A stretch of 64,000 nt of DNA, taken from contig PUFA01000116.1 of the NCBI GenBank assembly GCA_003508835.1, positions 62,001 to 126,000 on the forward strand, given 5' to 3'. Each line of letters begins with the position of its first letter. The stretch's first letter is position 1. Below, piece by piece: positions 12,224-23,999 of the stretch. The stretch comes from Eonycteris spelaea. Lineage: Eukaryota > Chordata > Mammalia > Chiroptera > Pteropodidae. Below the pieces are notes generated by a model. The model saw nothing but the letters and a program-made list of their open reading frames with translations. It did not search any database and was not told the DNA's origin. The translations under genes were made by a program, and so were the position numbers.

Positions 12224-13014
12224 GTGAGAAGTGACAGCAGTGGTATCGAAGGCTTCAACTGGTTACTCACATCCTTTTTCCCTCTAGTAAGTCGTTTGTA
12301 AAGACTAAGTGTTGTTCTTCATTACAGCATCAGCGATTCTTTAAAAACAACTCTAGAAACACTTGCTTGCAGGGCTGGGGAGATGAGAGCTTTAGAAAAA
12401 AATACATAAAGCTCCTGACAGAGCCTTTGACCAAGCCTGTCTTGTGGTCCTGGGAGAGTCTGACCATCGGATTCAAACACGGGTTCAGTCCCAGTGAACC
12501 CCTGAGAATACTAGCAGGGGGCGGAGTCCTCCCAGGCACCTGCCAAGGTCAAAGCTGGCCACAGTCGATTACCTCTCTCCTGCCCAGTCCCCGGCAAGGA
12601 CGTCTCCCTACCTGGCTCAGTGTGGCTCATGTGCAGCTTGCTCACTGATTCTGCAATTACCCTGAATTTTCACCGAGCCCATGGAAGGACTAAGAAGGAC
12701 GTGACAAAACAACGTCATCGTTTTGAATGTCATTCCAAACGACGTCGCTTCTTGACTGCCTTTAACCTTGGATATAGTTGCCGCTGAGTTTGCTGATGAC
12801 CAGGGACACAGGTCAGCCATCTGCCGTCCATTCCACTTCCACTTCTCAAAGAGGCGGGGAAATGATGCCGAGGGCGCAGTCTGCACGTGCACCAACGGAG
12901 CTGGGCCCTTTCTGCACCCTCCCCGCCCACGGACAGCAGGATCTCACAACTGGATGACCACACAGAGGGCAGAATAAAAACCCAGCTCGGGGCCTCGGAC
13001 TCCCCACAGGCGAG
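12224..13014. other. unique sequence, nothing recognised
   Basis: Ordinary mixed-composition DNA with no gene, repeat or tandem structure that I can support. Confidence 0.5.
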
Positions 13015-13110
13015 ACATTTTAAGCTCAGTTCCTTTAGGTTTCTCACTGGAGAAAGGAGACAACCCCTATTTTGGAGAATTGTTTAAAGGATTAAATTAG
13101 CTTATTATTT
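13015..13110 (+). repeat. MIR SINE fragment
   Basis: The string CTCAGTTCCTTTAGGTTTCT is followed by a GAGAAAGGAGACAAC block, then TTTAAAGGATTAAATTAGC. This reproduces the order of the MIR core and 3' half (CTCAGTTTCC, TGGGGATAAT, GAGGATTAAATGAG). It is diverged and truncated at the 5' side. Confidence 0.65.
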
Positions 13111-13121
13111 GATGTGTGTTT

Positions 13122-13158
13122 TAACAACACACACACCACCACCACCACCACCACCCCA
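13122..13158. repeat. CA/ACC microsatellite
   Basis: ACACACAC passes into about eight ACC triplets ending in CCCC. It is a simple repeat directly after the MIR fragment. Confidence 0.9.
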
Positions 13159-13574
13159 GCCTCTGCTGGCTTTTCATCCATCTCTCTGGTGTCAAAAAGG
13201 GACGAAAGGACCATAACTGTCCTTTCACTGAGTGGTTCAGCCACGGAGTTCACACTTATGAGCCAGTCTATTCATTATTTAAATGCTTTATGTTTGCACC
13301 AAGGTCTCTAACAAGAGGAGTTGCTCTCCTCTGTTCATCAATGCAGCTAATAAACACATCGCACTGGGGATGTTACACAGGCAGATGGTCTCATAACGAC
13401 CTAGGGAAATGCTTGTGAATATCTCCGGATAAGCCAAGGTTGAAAAACATTAGTTCTCACCTCTGCTCTAATTTTGAGCTTCTTGATGCTTGTATACTTC
13501 CACATAGTCTTTCTAGCTGTGTTTACACTGATAAATGCCTCTCTGGATAACAGCATAATGCTGGATTATCAGTA

Positions 13575-13866
13575 CAGCTGACCACGAACAGCACAGGGGT
13601 TTGGGGCACTGACCACCCCCGCCCCATGCAGTCAAAAATCCATATACAACTCTTGACTTCCCCAAACTTAACTGCTGATAGCCTACTGTTGACTGGACAC
13701 CTTACTGATAATATAAACAGTCAATTAACCACATTTTTTTTATATATTTGTATTATAATGCTGTATTCTTACAGTAAAGTAAGATGAAAAAAGATAATGT
13801 GATTAAGAAAATCATAAGGAAGAGAAAGCACATATATGTGGACATACACAGCTCAAGGGTCAGCTG
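13575..13866. mobile_element. Tigger-family non-autonomous DNA transposon with both ends
   Basis: The element starts CAGCTGACC at 13,575 and ends GGTCAGCTG at 13,866, so both terminal inverted repeats of the Tc1/mariner-type Tigger group are present. It follows a TA dinucleotide, the expected target site, though the right-hand TA has been lost. Internal words match the short Tigger derivatives I know: AATCCATATACAACTCTTGA, CCCAAACTTAACTGCTGATA, GCCTACTGTTGACTGG, ATAAACAGTCAATTAAC and AAGAAAATCATAAGGAAGAG. It has no transposase and is not mobile. At about 290 bp it is near full length for a MITE of this family. Confidence 0.85.
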
Positions 13867-16170
13867 GACGCATGGATGGAATTCGGACATCAGCAGCCGG
13901 CTGTCTCCGCCCCTAGATTTGCCGCCACCATGACAAGAAGTTCCTACAAGGGAGAAGAGAAGGATCTTTGTGCTCTCGTGTGGGCAGAGAGGAAACAAAG
14001 TGAATTAGCGGTGTGAGGGAGACGCTGCTTCAGCCTTGTGTTACCGGCTCATTATCTGTAATGAATGAAATGATTCACATAGTTTAACATCGGAAGCCAA
14101 CGCGATTGTTGTATCATTGTTATATATGAAAGGTGATGCTAGAGTGTGACTCGTTCGCTTCAATTTCCTATTTTCCAGCCTGCAGAGACACCCGTTACTC
14201 GACCACACCATAATTCTTCATAACGGAGCCTTTCGCTCCACCACGAAGAAGTGAAGCCTAAACCCCCCGAAGGGAGACCCCGGGAGACCCCGAGGGGTGG
14301 AAATCTCAGAGCGTGAAAAGGTGTGACCGCAGCCTGTTCGGAGGAACACGTTCTGCACAGCGACTCCACGTCCCAGATGACAGAGCGACAGACAGAACTC
14401 CGCAGCACGGCCGTCCGCTCCGCCAGCTGCTGCACCCTCGGCGTCGCTTGATATTGCATTTTATTTTTGAAGCCGATCGGGACCCACTAAATCAATTTCA
14501 TGACTTTCTAATGTGTCACAACCGATATTTACAAAATGTAAACGTGGTCCATGTTGGTCAAATTTTAGCGAAAGACACATTTTCTCTGGGACCCCCAAAC
14601 TCTCCCTCGCAGTGCCCCCAGCCCCTGACTATTTTTCCTCTTCTCTACCCTCCTCTCCACAGTCCAGCAAACACACTCATCACGGCCTTTTCTTGTCCTC
14701 CGAGATAAATTTACTCATCCCCTGAAGACTTTTGCTTGCTCACAATCTTTCTCAGATAGAAATCGCCAAGGAGGAAAATAATTGGAGCGCTTGATTGGCA
14801 CAGAGGTCACTCGCTGGTAAGCCAACAGTTACCGCTTGTGGGTGTCAGCCTGGGAACGGAGCTGTCCCAGAAGTAACACTACCTTAATGCCTCCCCATAT
14901 AACCGTGACTTCCGGCATCTGGCAAGCCCTGGGTGGGAGTTTCCGACGCTACGGCAAGGCGATGCACCTCCCTGGAACTCGACCAAGCTCGTGCGTGAGC
15001 GTTTGAGCCTGGAGGACTCCGGTCCACGTGCAGAGACTGAAGGTCTGGAACTCCGACATTACGAAAGGTCGGCCGGCGGCATCTTGTACAGGCTTTGGCG
15101 CCCAGCGAGGGGAGTGAGAGAGCAGACAGCGGCACCCCGATGTCATGCTCCGAGGGACGAAAGCCAACTGTGGACCTCCATCTACAAGGCAGTGTGATGA
15201 GTTAGGTGCGAGTCAGCCAACCAACCTCTCTACACAGGAGCTGCACCATGAAATCGGGCAATGCAGGAGCCAGAAGGGATGCTAGAAACCACCTCAGCCA
15301 GAGGGTGGCGCCAAAGGGCCCCGTACCTGGACGTCTGAGCCTCAGTCTGGCATGCGCCCTGATGCTACCTCACGCTCAAGGCCACCCGTTGGAGCCTCGG
15401 CTGGTGCTTCCTAATTCCCTGATGAGCATGGATGGGCATAGAGGGAAAAACGAAACCGATCATCTAATGAATCTGCTGTCTCCAACAATCTACTCACTCA
15501 CCATCAACCTTCCTGCAACATGATTTGTAGGTGACAAGAAAATTAATATACACGAAAGTGGTTTTGATGCTTATGGTGCTCACATACAAATACATCAACC
15601 CGCCAAATTCTCCGCATGAAGCACATAACAACAGACATGACTGTGGATTGAGAGCTGGGCTATCTGGCAAGGTGAGTCTTTCCATTCAAATGATAAAGGC
15701 CATATTTGCTCCCATAATTCCTCCTCCTACAGATTTTTTTAAAAAGTATTTTACAGCTGAGAAGGAAATTAGGCAGCCTTGGTGGATGGAGTGACTGTAA
15801 GCACAAGAAGCTTCCAGAATAACGAGAACATCAAAGGTCACAGGGAAGCAGTCGAAGGTAGAAGCCAGCTTAGAGCCACAAACAGGGAAGATGTTTCACA
15901 TGGGCCTCGCTTCTTATAACTATTTGGATGGATTTTTAACAGAAAGATAAAAATTTTGATCATCGTTTTCCCCATTTTAAAAATAATCTAAAATATTGGT
16001 GGAGGAGTGTAGGTCTTTGTAATACCAGAATCTGTTATTTTAAAAAGGCAAAGACGCTGCTTCCAGTGGACTGACCCATTAAACCACACAGCAAAGTCCT
16101 GCAAGCTTAGCGAATACGGGTCTGTGACAACCACGCCCCTTACTATGACCCGAGGGAGGCAGACCTGGAA
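13867..16170. other. unique sequence with one exon-like interval
   Basis: Apart from the splice-bounded interval at 14,663-14,816, I recognise nothing firm. A weak reversed MIR-like piece may lie at about 15,735-15,800. Composition is average with low CpG after 15,430, ending in AT-rich DNA before the GT array. Confidence 0.5.
14663..14816 (+). other. candidate non-coding exon, splice-site bounded
   Basis: A long pyrimidine tract (TTTTTCCTCTTCTCTACCC and onward) ends in CCACAG at 14,662. A consensus donor (GCTG then GTAAGC) begins at 14,817, leaving a 154-bp interval. All three plus-strand frames contain stops, so if real it would be an untranslated or lncRNA exon. The pyrimidine tract is typical of a true acceptor, but such tracts also occur by chance. 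Confidence 0.18.
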
Positions 16171-16580
16171 ATGCGCGTGTGTGTGTGTGCATGTGTGCAT
16201 GTGTGTGGGGGTGTGTGTGTGGAGGTGTGTGTATGTGTGCATGTGTATGTGTGCGTGTGTTGTGTGTGCATGTGTGCATGTGGGCGTGTGTGGAGGTGTG
16301 TGGAGGTGTGTGCATGTGTGCGTGTGCATGCATGCATGTGTGCATGTGGGCGTGTGTGGAGGTGTGTGTATGTGTGCATGTGTATGTGTGCATGTGTGCG
16401 TGTGCATGCATGCATGTGTGCATGTGGGCGTGTGTGGAGGTGTGTGTATGTGTGCATGTGTATGTGTGCATGTGTTGTGTTGTGCATGCATGCATGTGTG
16501 CATGTGGGCGTGTGTGGAGGTGTGTGTGTGCATGTGTTGTGTGTGTGCATGGCGTGTGGGCGTGTGTGCGTGCGTGTCAT
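16171..16580. repeat. GT-rich array with higher-order structure
   Basis: About 410 bp of TG/TGCATG/GGGCG motifs. The larger word CATGTGGGCGTGTGTGGAGG recurs at 16,277, 16,343, 16,419 and 16,501, so units of about 66, 76 and 82 bp were duplicated inside a simple (TG)n tract. The palindromic CATGCATGCATG also recurs. Long His/Thr-rich and Cys/Val-rich open frames on the two strands come from this repeat and are not genes. Confidence 0.95.
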
Positions 16581-17397
16581 CCATTCAGTGGAGACACTGG
16601 TGGCAGCTGGATCTTCCTCACGGGGCTTTCGGGCAGCTCACAGCTGACGGATAAATAGGAATGGCAGCAACGGGCACGGGGCGCTAAGCCTGCGCGGTGA
16701 AGCCGGGCGTCATCACCGCTGGTGGCGGCGGTGCAGGTGGCGACCCCGGGCTGCGCGCGGGTCTCAGCGAACGACGCCGTGCTCCGGCGGCCGTCTCCCC
16801 TCCCTCGGCCTGGCGCCTTCCTCCACGTCCCGGCCGCCGGCCGCGTGGACCACGGCGCCTTGCCGAGCGGGCCTCAGCTCTTTGCATTCCGTACGCCTCG
16901 TCTCCCAGCTCCTGCCGCCCTCCCCAGACCTTCCCAGAACCCACACGCGCCTCTGGTGACCTTTGCCCTGCCCCACGCTCTGGGGGGGGGGTGCTTCCAC
17001 CCGTGGGCTGGGAGCTATCGCCGCAGTGAGACCCTGAGCTCACTGCAGCCGGAAGCGGTTTAAACTCCCTGGCCATTTCCAGAGGCCTGACCAGCATGCA
17101 GGAGAAAAGTCAGCACCCCACTGACTTAAGGGGACCCACCGAAACACCTAAAACGTGAAATGACTGGCACGGATGCAGTGGCCAAGGGGAAGGGGCGTGT
17201 GTGGGTCGGAGGGGAGGAGGCCTGGTCCTCCCCCTGCCTCTCCGACCCCTGAGAGTCCAGGCTCAGGCGGCGATGCCCCCGAGAGCCGCCCGCGGAAAGG
17301 GAGGCGTAGCCGTCGGGGTCTGCAAGGGCTCGGAGCTGGCATCCGCTCATCCTGTTCCCCCTTCTTCCTACCTCTCCTCCCCCTGCCCGCCCCGATG
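16581..17397. other. CpG-rich block beside the GT array
   Basis: From about 16,680 to 16,900 the sequence is island-like, with dense CpG and GCC/GGC triplets. It then passes through a run of 10 G near 16,981 into mixed GC-rich DNA. I see no exon structure. It could be a small CpG island, but there is no adjoining gene evidence. Confidence 0.4.
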
Positions 17398-17536
17398 CTC
17401 CCTGCCCCTGTCCCCACCTGCCCCTGTCCCCGCCTGCCCTTGTCCCCGCCTGCCCGTTGTCACTCACCCCTGTCCCCGCCCGCCCCTGTCGTCACTCACC
17501 CCTCTCCCCGCCTGCCCCTGTCCCCGCCTGCCCCTT
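17398..17536. repeat. minisatellite of CCTGTCCCCGCCTGCC-like units
   Basis: A pyrimidine-rich array built from CCCCTGTCCCCGCCTG variants, two of them interrupted by TCACTCACCCCTGTC. The unit is about 16 bp, with longer composite units of about 30 bp in the second half. It is almost pure C/T/G on one strand. No gene. Confidence 0.85.
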
Positions 17537-19249
17537 CGCCCTGGCCACATGCAGCGGTGGCCGTCCTCACAAACATTCTCCGTGGAGATGTTCTACTGTC
17601 ATTTCATCTGAAGAAAAAAACTAAAAACCCACGAGCACAAAATTCGGGATGTAAACAAAACAAACCCCACACTGTGACATCTTAGACCATAGGACTACGT
17701 ATGAGCATGTAAGGTAGGTGTGTGTGTGTGTGCGTAACATCATGAGGTTTCATTTCAAGCCTGGGGGCGTCAGGTCAGCTGCATGCCTAGCACGTGGCCA
17801 GCAAGAGGCACCGAGATGGGCAATTCACGCCTTCCACGGGCAGACGGCACACGAAAGGCTCCCGCAGAAACCAGAGCAGACGAAGGCCACCGGGGCTCTC
17901 ACTGAGGCCCCTGATGGAGCTTCCTGTGACCTCTAAGGAGACTCAATTTAACAGCGTCTCATCTATCATTATTGGCCATGGTTGCTCAGTAAATCTTTTA
18001 TGAAGAGAGAAAAGCTGTAAGCTCAGAAGAACTAGTTTTGGGTCATTATTTATAAGTTATTACTAAACCAGCAAGAACACTATCCCCAGAAACTGGAGAC
18101 GGTCAGATTATAAATGTGTTTCTTCTTGATACAATTCTTCCATGGCTATGTTCACAGAAGAGGAATTTGAAAAACAATGTAACTTCTTTGTGTTTTCTGC
18201 CTTGTAATAAAACATCACCAAAGGAAAAAAATGATCGGCTGTCGAAGCCAATGAGACCATGTGTATTAAACATGAAGCCTCGTGTTGAAAATTAAGTAAA
18301 GAAAAATCAAAAAACTAAAAGAAAAGAAAATGGCAGAGGCAGAGAAATACTTGGCGGAGGTGAGAGGGAGCGAGAAAGTCTGGCTTTAGATGGGATATTT
18401 TTTTTCCTCTTCTAAACATGACAACATTCACAGAATTAAACTTACAAAAGCTAAACTCTTGGCAAGATGGGCCAGGGTGGGCATGGCGGCTCGTCCGAGC
18501 TCCGTGGCCAGAACCCACGAGTGCTGTCAAAAACGGGCAAAGCCGCCTTTCTCCGCACGTTACCCGTAAATGTCTGCCTCTCACACGACAACCACGAGGG
18601 GTCCGCGTCCCCGGCTGCGTCCGGGTCTCTGGGAATCTTTCTCTCCAGTTGTGTGCGTTTGGTGTTTTGCCTCATTTCTCTTTCCAACGCAAAGCTCTGA
18701 CGATGAGGGGAAGCTGCTGAGAGCCATGATGTGGCGGAAATGCCATTCCTCTGACCTTGTCCCCACAGACCCCTCTCGGCGAAGCGGGGGCAGGCGCAGG
18801 AGGGCCGTCTGCCTCCCTGCAGGACGGACGCCTCGGGCAAGACGCCGCACTCTGCTCACGCGAGTGAGCTCGGCCCTGCTGTCAGCGCGTGTGTTCGCCT
18901 CGGCTTCCTCCGAGTAGAAAGAGCAGAAAATGCTCCTGTTAGCCTCCCGGCCGCCCCGTGCCCTGAGCAGGTTACTGAGGAAGCGTCTCCTCCAGCACGA
19001 GTTACGTAACGGCCCGCTGGAGAGCCGGAAAGTGGGCCGGGAGTCTGCAGAGCCTGGGAACTGCTCCTTCTCCTCCGGACTCCATGGAGAGCGGGCTTCT
19101 ACTCGGTCAGGAGAAGAATAGAGTGGGGCCTCGGGGCTGGCTGCAGAGGGGCCGGAATGCCACCGGTGGGCCAGCGGCCGCCTTGGACACATACCTGTAC
19201 CTGGCGCCCCTCCCCCCATGCACCTGCATCCACTCCCCTGTCCCTGGCG
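17537..19249. other. unique sequence, nothing recognised
   Basis: AT-richer DNA from 17.6 to 18.45 kb, then CpG-rich DNA from 18.5 to 19.2 kb. Long open frames on the minus strand at 18.6-19.3 kb have no domains or exon borders and follow GC content. Confidence 0.45.
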
Positions 19250-19345
19250 GATCTTAGTCACTGAGCACCTACTGTGCGCCAGGGGCGGTGTCGGGCTCCA
19301 TGGCACTGCAGTGGGCGGCACGCGTGGTCACCATCAACGCCACAG
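19250..19345 (-). repeat. L2 LINE tail, antisense
   Basis: CACTGAGCACCTACTGTGCG, then CCAGGGGCGGTGTCGGGCTC, is the reversed tail of L2 (the end that usually reads as a GCACATAGTAGG-type word in sense). It is short and diverged. Confidence 0.6.
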
Positions 19346-19649
19346 GGAGGGAACTCTCACGAACAGGGGCGGCTGGACAGGGAGCACCGCCCAGTGGTGG
19401 CCCATTGTCGGGCATGAGCATGGTGGCTGCAAATGACCCTGCCCTGGCCACCGCCTGCAACGCCGGTGCCCAGCAGGACCTGCGGGTGCACGCGACAATG
19501 CCAGGGCCATAAAGCTCAGGTGTGTCCGGGCCACTGCCTCATCCATGTGACTTTTGCCTTGGTCTGCACCCCACAAAGAAATGTTTTTGGGGGGCTACTT
19601 CAGCGAAGAATACACAGAAACCTAATGTTTCTGTGGTGCTTTATGACCC

Positions 19650-19765
19650 CCTTCCTGTCTGTCAACGCCTGATCCCGTCCAGTCATCTCACTAACCCCAC
19701 GAAGGGGACCAGGCAGAAATCGTGAGTGTCTGGTAGATGAGCAAGGAAGCGCAGGGTCGCCCTGC
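19650..19765 (-). repeat. MIR SINE fragment, antisense
   Basis: Words in order suggest a reversed MIR: CATCTCACTAACCCCACGA, AGGCAGAAATCGTGAG, GTAGATGAGCAAGGAAGCG and CAGGG, corresponding to the CTCATTTAATCCTCAC and GATGAGGAAACTGAG parts of the consensus. Strongly diverged, so identification is tentative. Confidence 0.4.
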
Positions 19766-20357
19766 GGAACGCCAAGCTTCCGGCTGCGTCTCCAGCCCTT
19801 TGCTTCTTAATTCAGATGTTTTATGACTATGCACACGCCGGCTTGGCAACCCCGAGACAGATGAACCCTCTTTTAAAACATGAATGCTTCCATTTTAAAA
19901 ATTTATGCTGACTTTATGCTATTCACTGAGTGTATTGGAGATAAAGTCCTTCCCCGCCCTAACCGGGAAACTGAAATGGTAATTCACGGTGATTTCTGTG
20001 TCTAACGATTTAATGGCGACACAGGCTTAGAAGGAAACAAAACAGCCTGAGGAGGTGGGGGGGGGGATTTCAGAGGTGCCCCCTGGTCTGCCACGAGAAG
20101 GAAGGTCACCCATGGACATCGGGCCGGGCGCCCTGGGCCGAGGGCACAGCAGAGACCACACGAGGCCATGACAACAAAATGAACAGGGCATGCCGGGGGA
20201 ACAGGAAGCGGCCGACCCGGGGCAGGGGACAGAGAGGTCACGTGTGGCCCGGGCAACGGGGCACGAGTGCCAGCGTGGAGCGTGCAGACGGGAGCCAAGT
20301 AACGCGAGCAGTGACCGACCCGACCTGACCCGATCCGATCCGTCTGCTTTTTCACAG

Positions 20358-20565
20358 GCTCAGCGAAGGATCGTGGGCGCCGGGCCGCGAGGCTCCGCCC
20401 TCGGTTTCCCTCGGCCAGACCACAACACACACATGCAAAAGAGCTTACACTGTCCTTGCCAGAGTCCTCATGAAGTTTCTAAAAGAATGGAGGAGGAAGC
20501 AGGGACAATTGCATGCCAGTCAAGACAGAAACCTGGATGATACAGAGGATGAGAAGATCGAGTCG
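20358..20565 (+). other. candidate coding exon, unknown gene
   Basis: A good acceptor (branch-like CCTGACC, then CTGCTTTTTCACAG ending at 20,357) and a good donor (GTCG then GTAAGA at 20,566) enclose 208 bp. One frame, from 20,359, is open for all 69 codons and runs exactly to the donor. Its C-terminal half looks protein-like: a basic, hydrophobic stretch (VLMKFLKEWRRKQGQ) followed by an acidic one (DDTEDEKIES). A second acceptor at 20,461-20,462 (TCCTTGCCAG) would give a 103-bp exon in the same frame. I do not recognise the peptide. An open frame of 69 codons is not rare at this GC content, so this remains a candidate. Confidence 0.3.
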
Positions 20566-22600
20566 GTAAGACGCGCTCTGAATTACTTCCTGGTGGGGTC
20601 CCGTTCCACACAGAAGCTGACCTCGAAATTTGTACGGCTATGAAATAATTTTACAACACTTTTCTGAACAGTGCCGTCTGACGTAGGAGAATGGCATGAG
20701 ATGAACTCAAATAGATATCTCCCGTTTTAACTGTATTTGGCTTTACCTAATTTTTTAACTTTAAAATAATATAGAGACCCTACATTTTTCTTAAAAAAAA
20801 AAAAAAAGAAACCTGAGGTTTCTCTAAGGAATACACACTACACTAAGAGCCTTGTCGATTTCATTACTTATTTTAAAATTCTCCCCTTAGAAAATTTAAA
20901 GACTGCAAAGCACTTAACTATATCTAAAGCAGAATGATTAAGAATAAGGTGGGAGAGACCTGTGGCTTCTGCTCAGGACAGAGTAATGAGTGATCGGACA
21001 CACCTTCTCACTAGAAGATATTATAAAACTGGACGAAATACACGAAACGAAAGTTTTCAGACAGTGCCGGGCAGTGGCCCTTGGGAGAGGGGGAAGCTGG
21101 TCCCCGTAGCTGTCCACAGAGGGCCACTGTCAAGCCTGCAGCACAGGGTGGTGGGGGGGACCAGGGGAGCAGCGGCCTGGCTGGGGGGAGAAACGGGAAT
21201 CAGAGCGTGAGCCAGCAGCAGCGGCAGGAATGTGCGGGGTGGTGACCAGACCCCAGACCCCAGACCTGCTCTGTGACACCAGAAAACAGGACAGAGCCGG
21301 CCAGTCAGTGAGCTACCTGCCTCCCAGGGCAATGAAAATAAAAGACAACAAAAAGGCAGGCTCATGTAATGAGAGGAAATAAGCCAAGAAAGCAGTTTTC
21401 TTATGAGACCAGCCCAGGTACTAAACCTAGCACAGGCTACTGAAGGTTTCTGAGCCTGCAAAGAGGCGGTGATAACATCTACCTTGCCGAAAGCTGTGTT
21501 TGCCATTTTTGTATATTTTTTCCCCCATCATTTCATAGAGTTTCATCCCAAGAACATTCAGGGGTATTAAGCTCAGCTAGTTCTGTGCCATGACACGTGT
21601 TTGCGTCTCGCACCCTCCGTTTCCTCATCCGTGTGGTGAAGGGTGAGTCAGACCACCGCCCAGCTCCTTACTGCGATAAACTTTGTTGCGATCTCAGGAA
21701 TGCCTTCAGCACATTGTTGCGAGTCGCCCTTAGGAGTAACACTGTGTCTTAAAACCCAGCTCTTTTGTGTAATGGGCTTGGTTATCGGCAGCAGCGCACC
21801 AGCCGCACCAACCGCAGCTTCCAAAAAATATTTATTTGCCTCAAGTGAGAGAGGATACTTTCTTTGGGTGGCATGAGACAGTGTTTTCTTCGTGAAAAGG
21901 CAAATACATTTTTTTAAAAAATCATTTCTGAGTTTTTAAAGTTTATGAATTCAGGTTAATTTTTGGGGTCTCATAGCCCACTTATAAATGGCTTTTTTTT
22001 TTTTACTCCCCCATGAGAGTCTATAAGCCCCAGGGACCTGAGTTGACTCGGGGGTTTTGTGCCAGACCTTTCTTCTCTGAACGGTGAGGGGCTCTTTGTG
22101 GCCCAAGGCAAGAAGACCACATATCCTGGAAGGTGGCCAGTGGGGACACAGAGGTACAACATGAAAGGTGACCCTGCACTCACCAGCCATCCCGATGGCA
22201 CCTTGGGGACCCGGGTGCTACCACCGAAGTGCCCACTGCCAGTCCCGACTGCTCCCGACCGGGTGGGAGCCAGACGTGCCTGCACGTTAAACATCAGATG
22301 GACAAAGCAAACGCCTTTCTTCAAGGGTCTGGTGCCAGAAACCAAACGAGCCTGGGCTCGGGTCCGGCTCAGAAGCCGGTCAAGTGCAACTTCGATCCAA
22401 CTGCACGGTCAGGTTCTATAAAAATTTCCAAACTCTGGGCAACTTTAACAACGTCACTCTGAATCTCCTCAGGCCAAGCTCCTCCATTCATCACGGATAA
22501 AGCCCATTGAAAAAAAAATGAATTAAAGGAAGAAGCCACTCTGAGGTTCAGTCTTTAGTTGCTACCTGGATCGATAAGATAGAAAAAAAAATAGACATTG
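20566..22600. other. mostly unique, AT-rich then mixed
   Basis: AT-rich unique DNA from 20.6 to 20.95 kb with an A-tract near 20,792, then a GC-richer stretch. A MIR-like piece is annotated at 21,570. A short MIR-like string also lies near 21,440-21,505 (TTTCTGAGCCTGCAAAG). No gene seen. Confidence 0.45.
21570..21665 (+). repeat. possible MIR SINE fragment
   Basis: The core CACCCTCCGTTTCCTCATCC, followed by GTGTGGTGAAGGGTGAG, fits the MIR region that reads CAGTTTCCTCATCTGTAAAATGGG. Flanks are too diverged to fix the ends. Confidence 0.45.
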
Positions 22601-23507
22601 AGAGCAAAATCTAATCCTGCATTTTATTTTCGGGTTTAAAACAAAATGAGATATTGAGATGCAAACAGGTCGCTCGAATCGTCCGAGGCGGCCGGCAGCA
22701 GACACAGGACGAGCAAGGCTCAGACTTGCCCGTCAGGCTCGAGAGCGGAGCCAGGCGGGGGCGGTTCTGGGTACGTCTGATGCTGGACCATGCCGGGCCC
22801 TGCAGCTTGGCCCGTGGCGGGCGACGGACCAGCTGCCGGTAGCCCAGGTGCGAGCGGTGATCACGCACCCGCGAGCCAGGCTTGCCCTGTTCTGCTCCAG
22901 GAAGGGGAGGCCGGCCAGACCGCGGAGGAGAAGCCGGTGTCGCACGGACCGGCTCGGGGCAGGAAGGCAGAGCACCCTGAGACCCTCCCTGGCGGTGGCC
23001 AGGATGACCCCCGCTGGCGTCTAAGCGGCGTCAGAAACGTGCGCTCCAGGTCAGCCTCTGGGACGGGGGAGGTGCCGGCTACGGTGCAGAGCGGTCCCCA
23101 CACCGAGGACTTCACGGACCGACTGTGACCTCCCGCGCATCCCCGCCTCCGACACGGTGTCCTCGCCCAGAGAACGGGATGGCGACGCCCGCCCACTTCT
23201 CTCTCGCAGGGCTGCCGAGCGAGAGGCCCCGTGAGAGGCCGCCATCCCTGGCTGCCCCCGAGAGAGTTGTGAAACGCGGACCCCAGTTTCCCCGGGAGAC
23301 CCACCGGGAGCTTCTCACGGCTGGCCCTCGGGCGACCCTCGGACGGACAGGCTGATTCAAAGGCTTCGCCCCTGACGTGCAAACGCAGCAGGCGTTGGAA
23401 ACCATCTCTGCCCCCAGGAAATCGCTCCCAGGGCTGGGGTGCAGGGGGCAGAGCTCACCCAGGCGCGAGTCGGGGTTTTCTCCAGACACACGCGAGGCCC
23501 CTGGGTG

Positions 23508-23543
23508 GTGGGGGCAGGGGGGGGGGGAGGGGGGCGGGGGGGG
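23508..23543 (+). repeat. G-run cluster, G-quadruplex candidate
   Basis: At least four G-tracts of four or more bases lie within 36 bp, separated by single A or C bases. This easily meets the sequence rule for an intramolecular G-quadruplex on the plus strand. Homopolymer lengths here may be unreliable in an assembly. Confidence 0.8.
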
Positions 23544-23999
23544 CCTGTGACGGCCTCTGTCTGGAGCCGTCCTAGCGCAGCTCACGTCTTCGCCTCCGGG
23601 GGGCGCCACTTCGCATGCCCGCTGGGCTGCATGCCGGCGGACACGCCCAGCTGGTGCAGAGCGGTGGCCGTGGGCCTCCATGACCCATGGGACTAGGGAC
23701 CTGCACAGAGGCACCTCCTAACCCTCCGGTCACTTAGGCAGCGCCGAGCACTGATCACCGTCCTAGGGGGCAGCTGCAGGCGGTCACCCACCTAACAAAG
23801 CCACTGTGGACATCTGTCCTTTGCATCAAAGAGCCGGCGAAGCCAACTGGGGTGACAGATGGTCCCCCGACTATGCGTGAGGCGACCATGGGCACTGAGG
23901 GCCCCACAAGAGCCAGACCCCTAAGCCCTTTGTGGACGAGCACATTCAATGTCACGGTGGCCGTTGGGGCACAGTGCACAAGCCTCAGCAGTGGTCTCT

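Noticed and set aside
15988..16584. Open frames of about 140-200 codons made of His/Thr/Met/Cys on both strands
   Set aside because: They translate the GT/CA array and its permutations; no gene structure.
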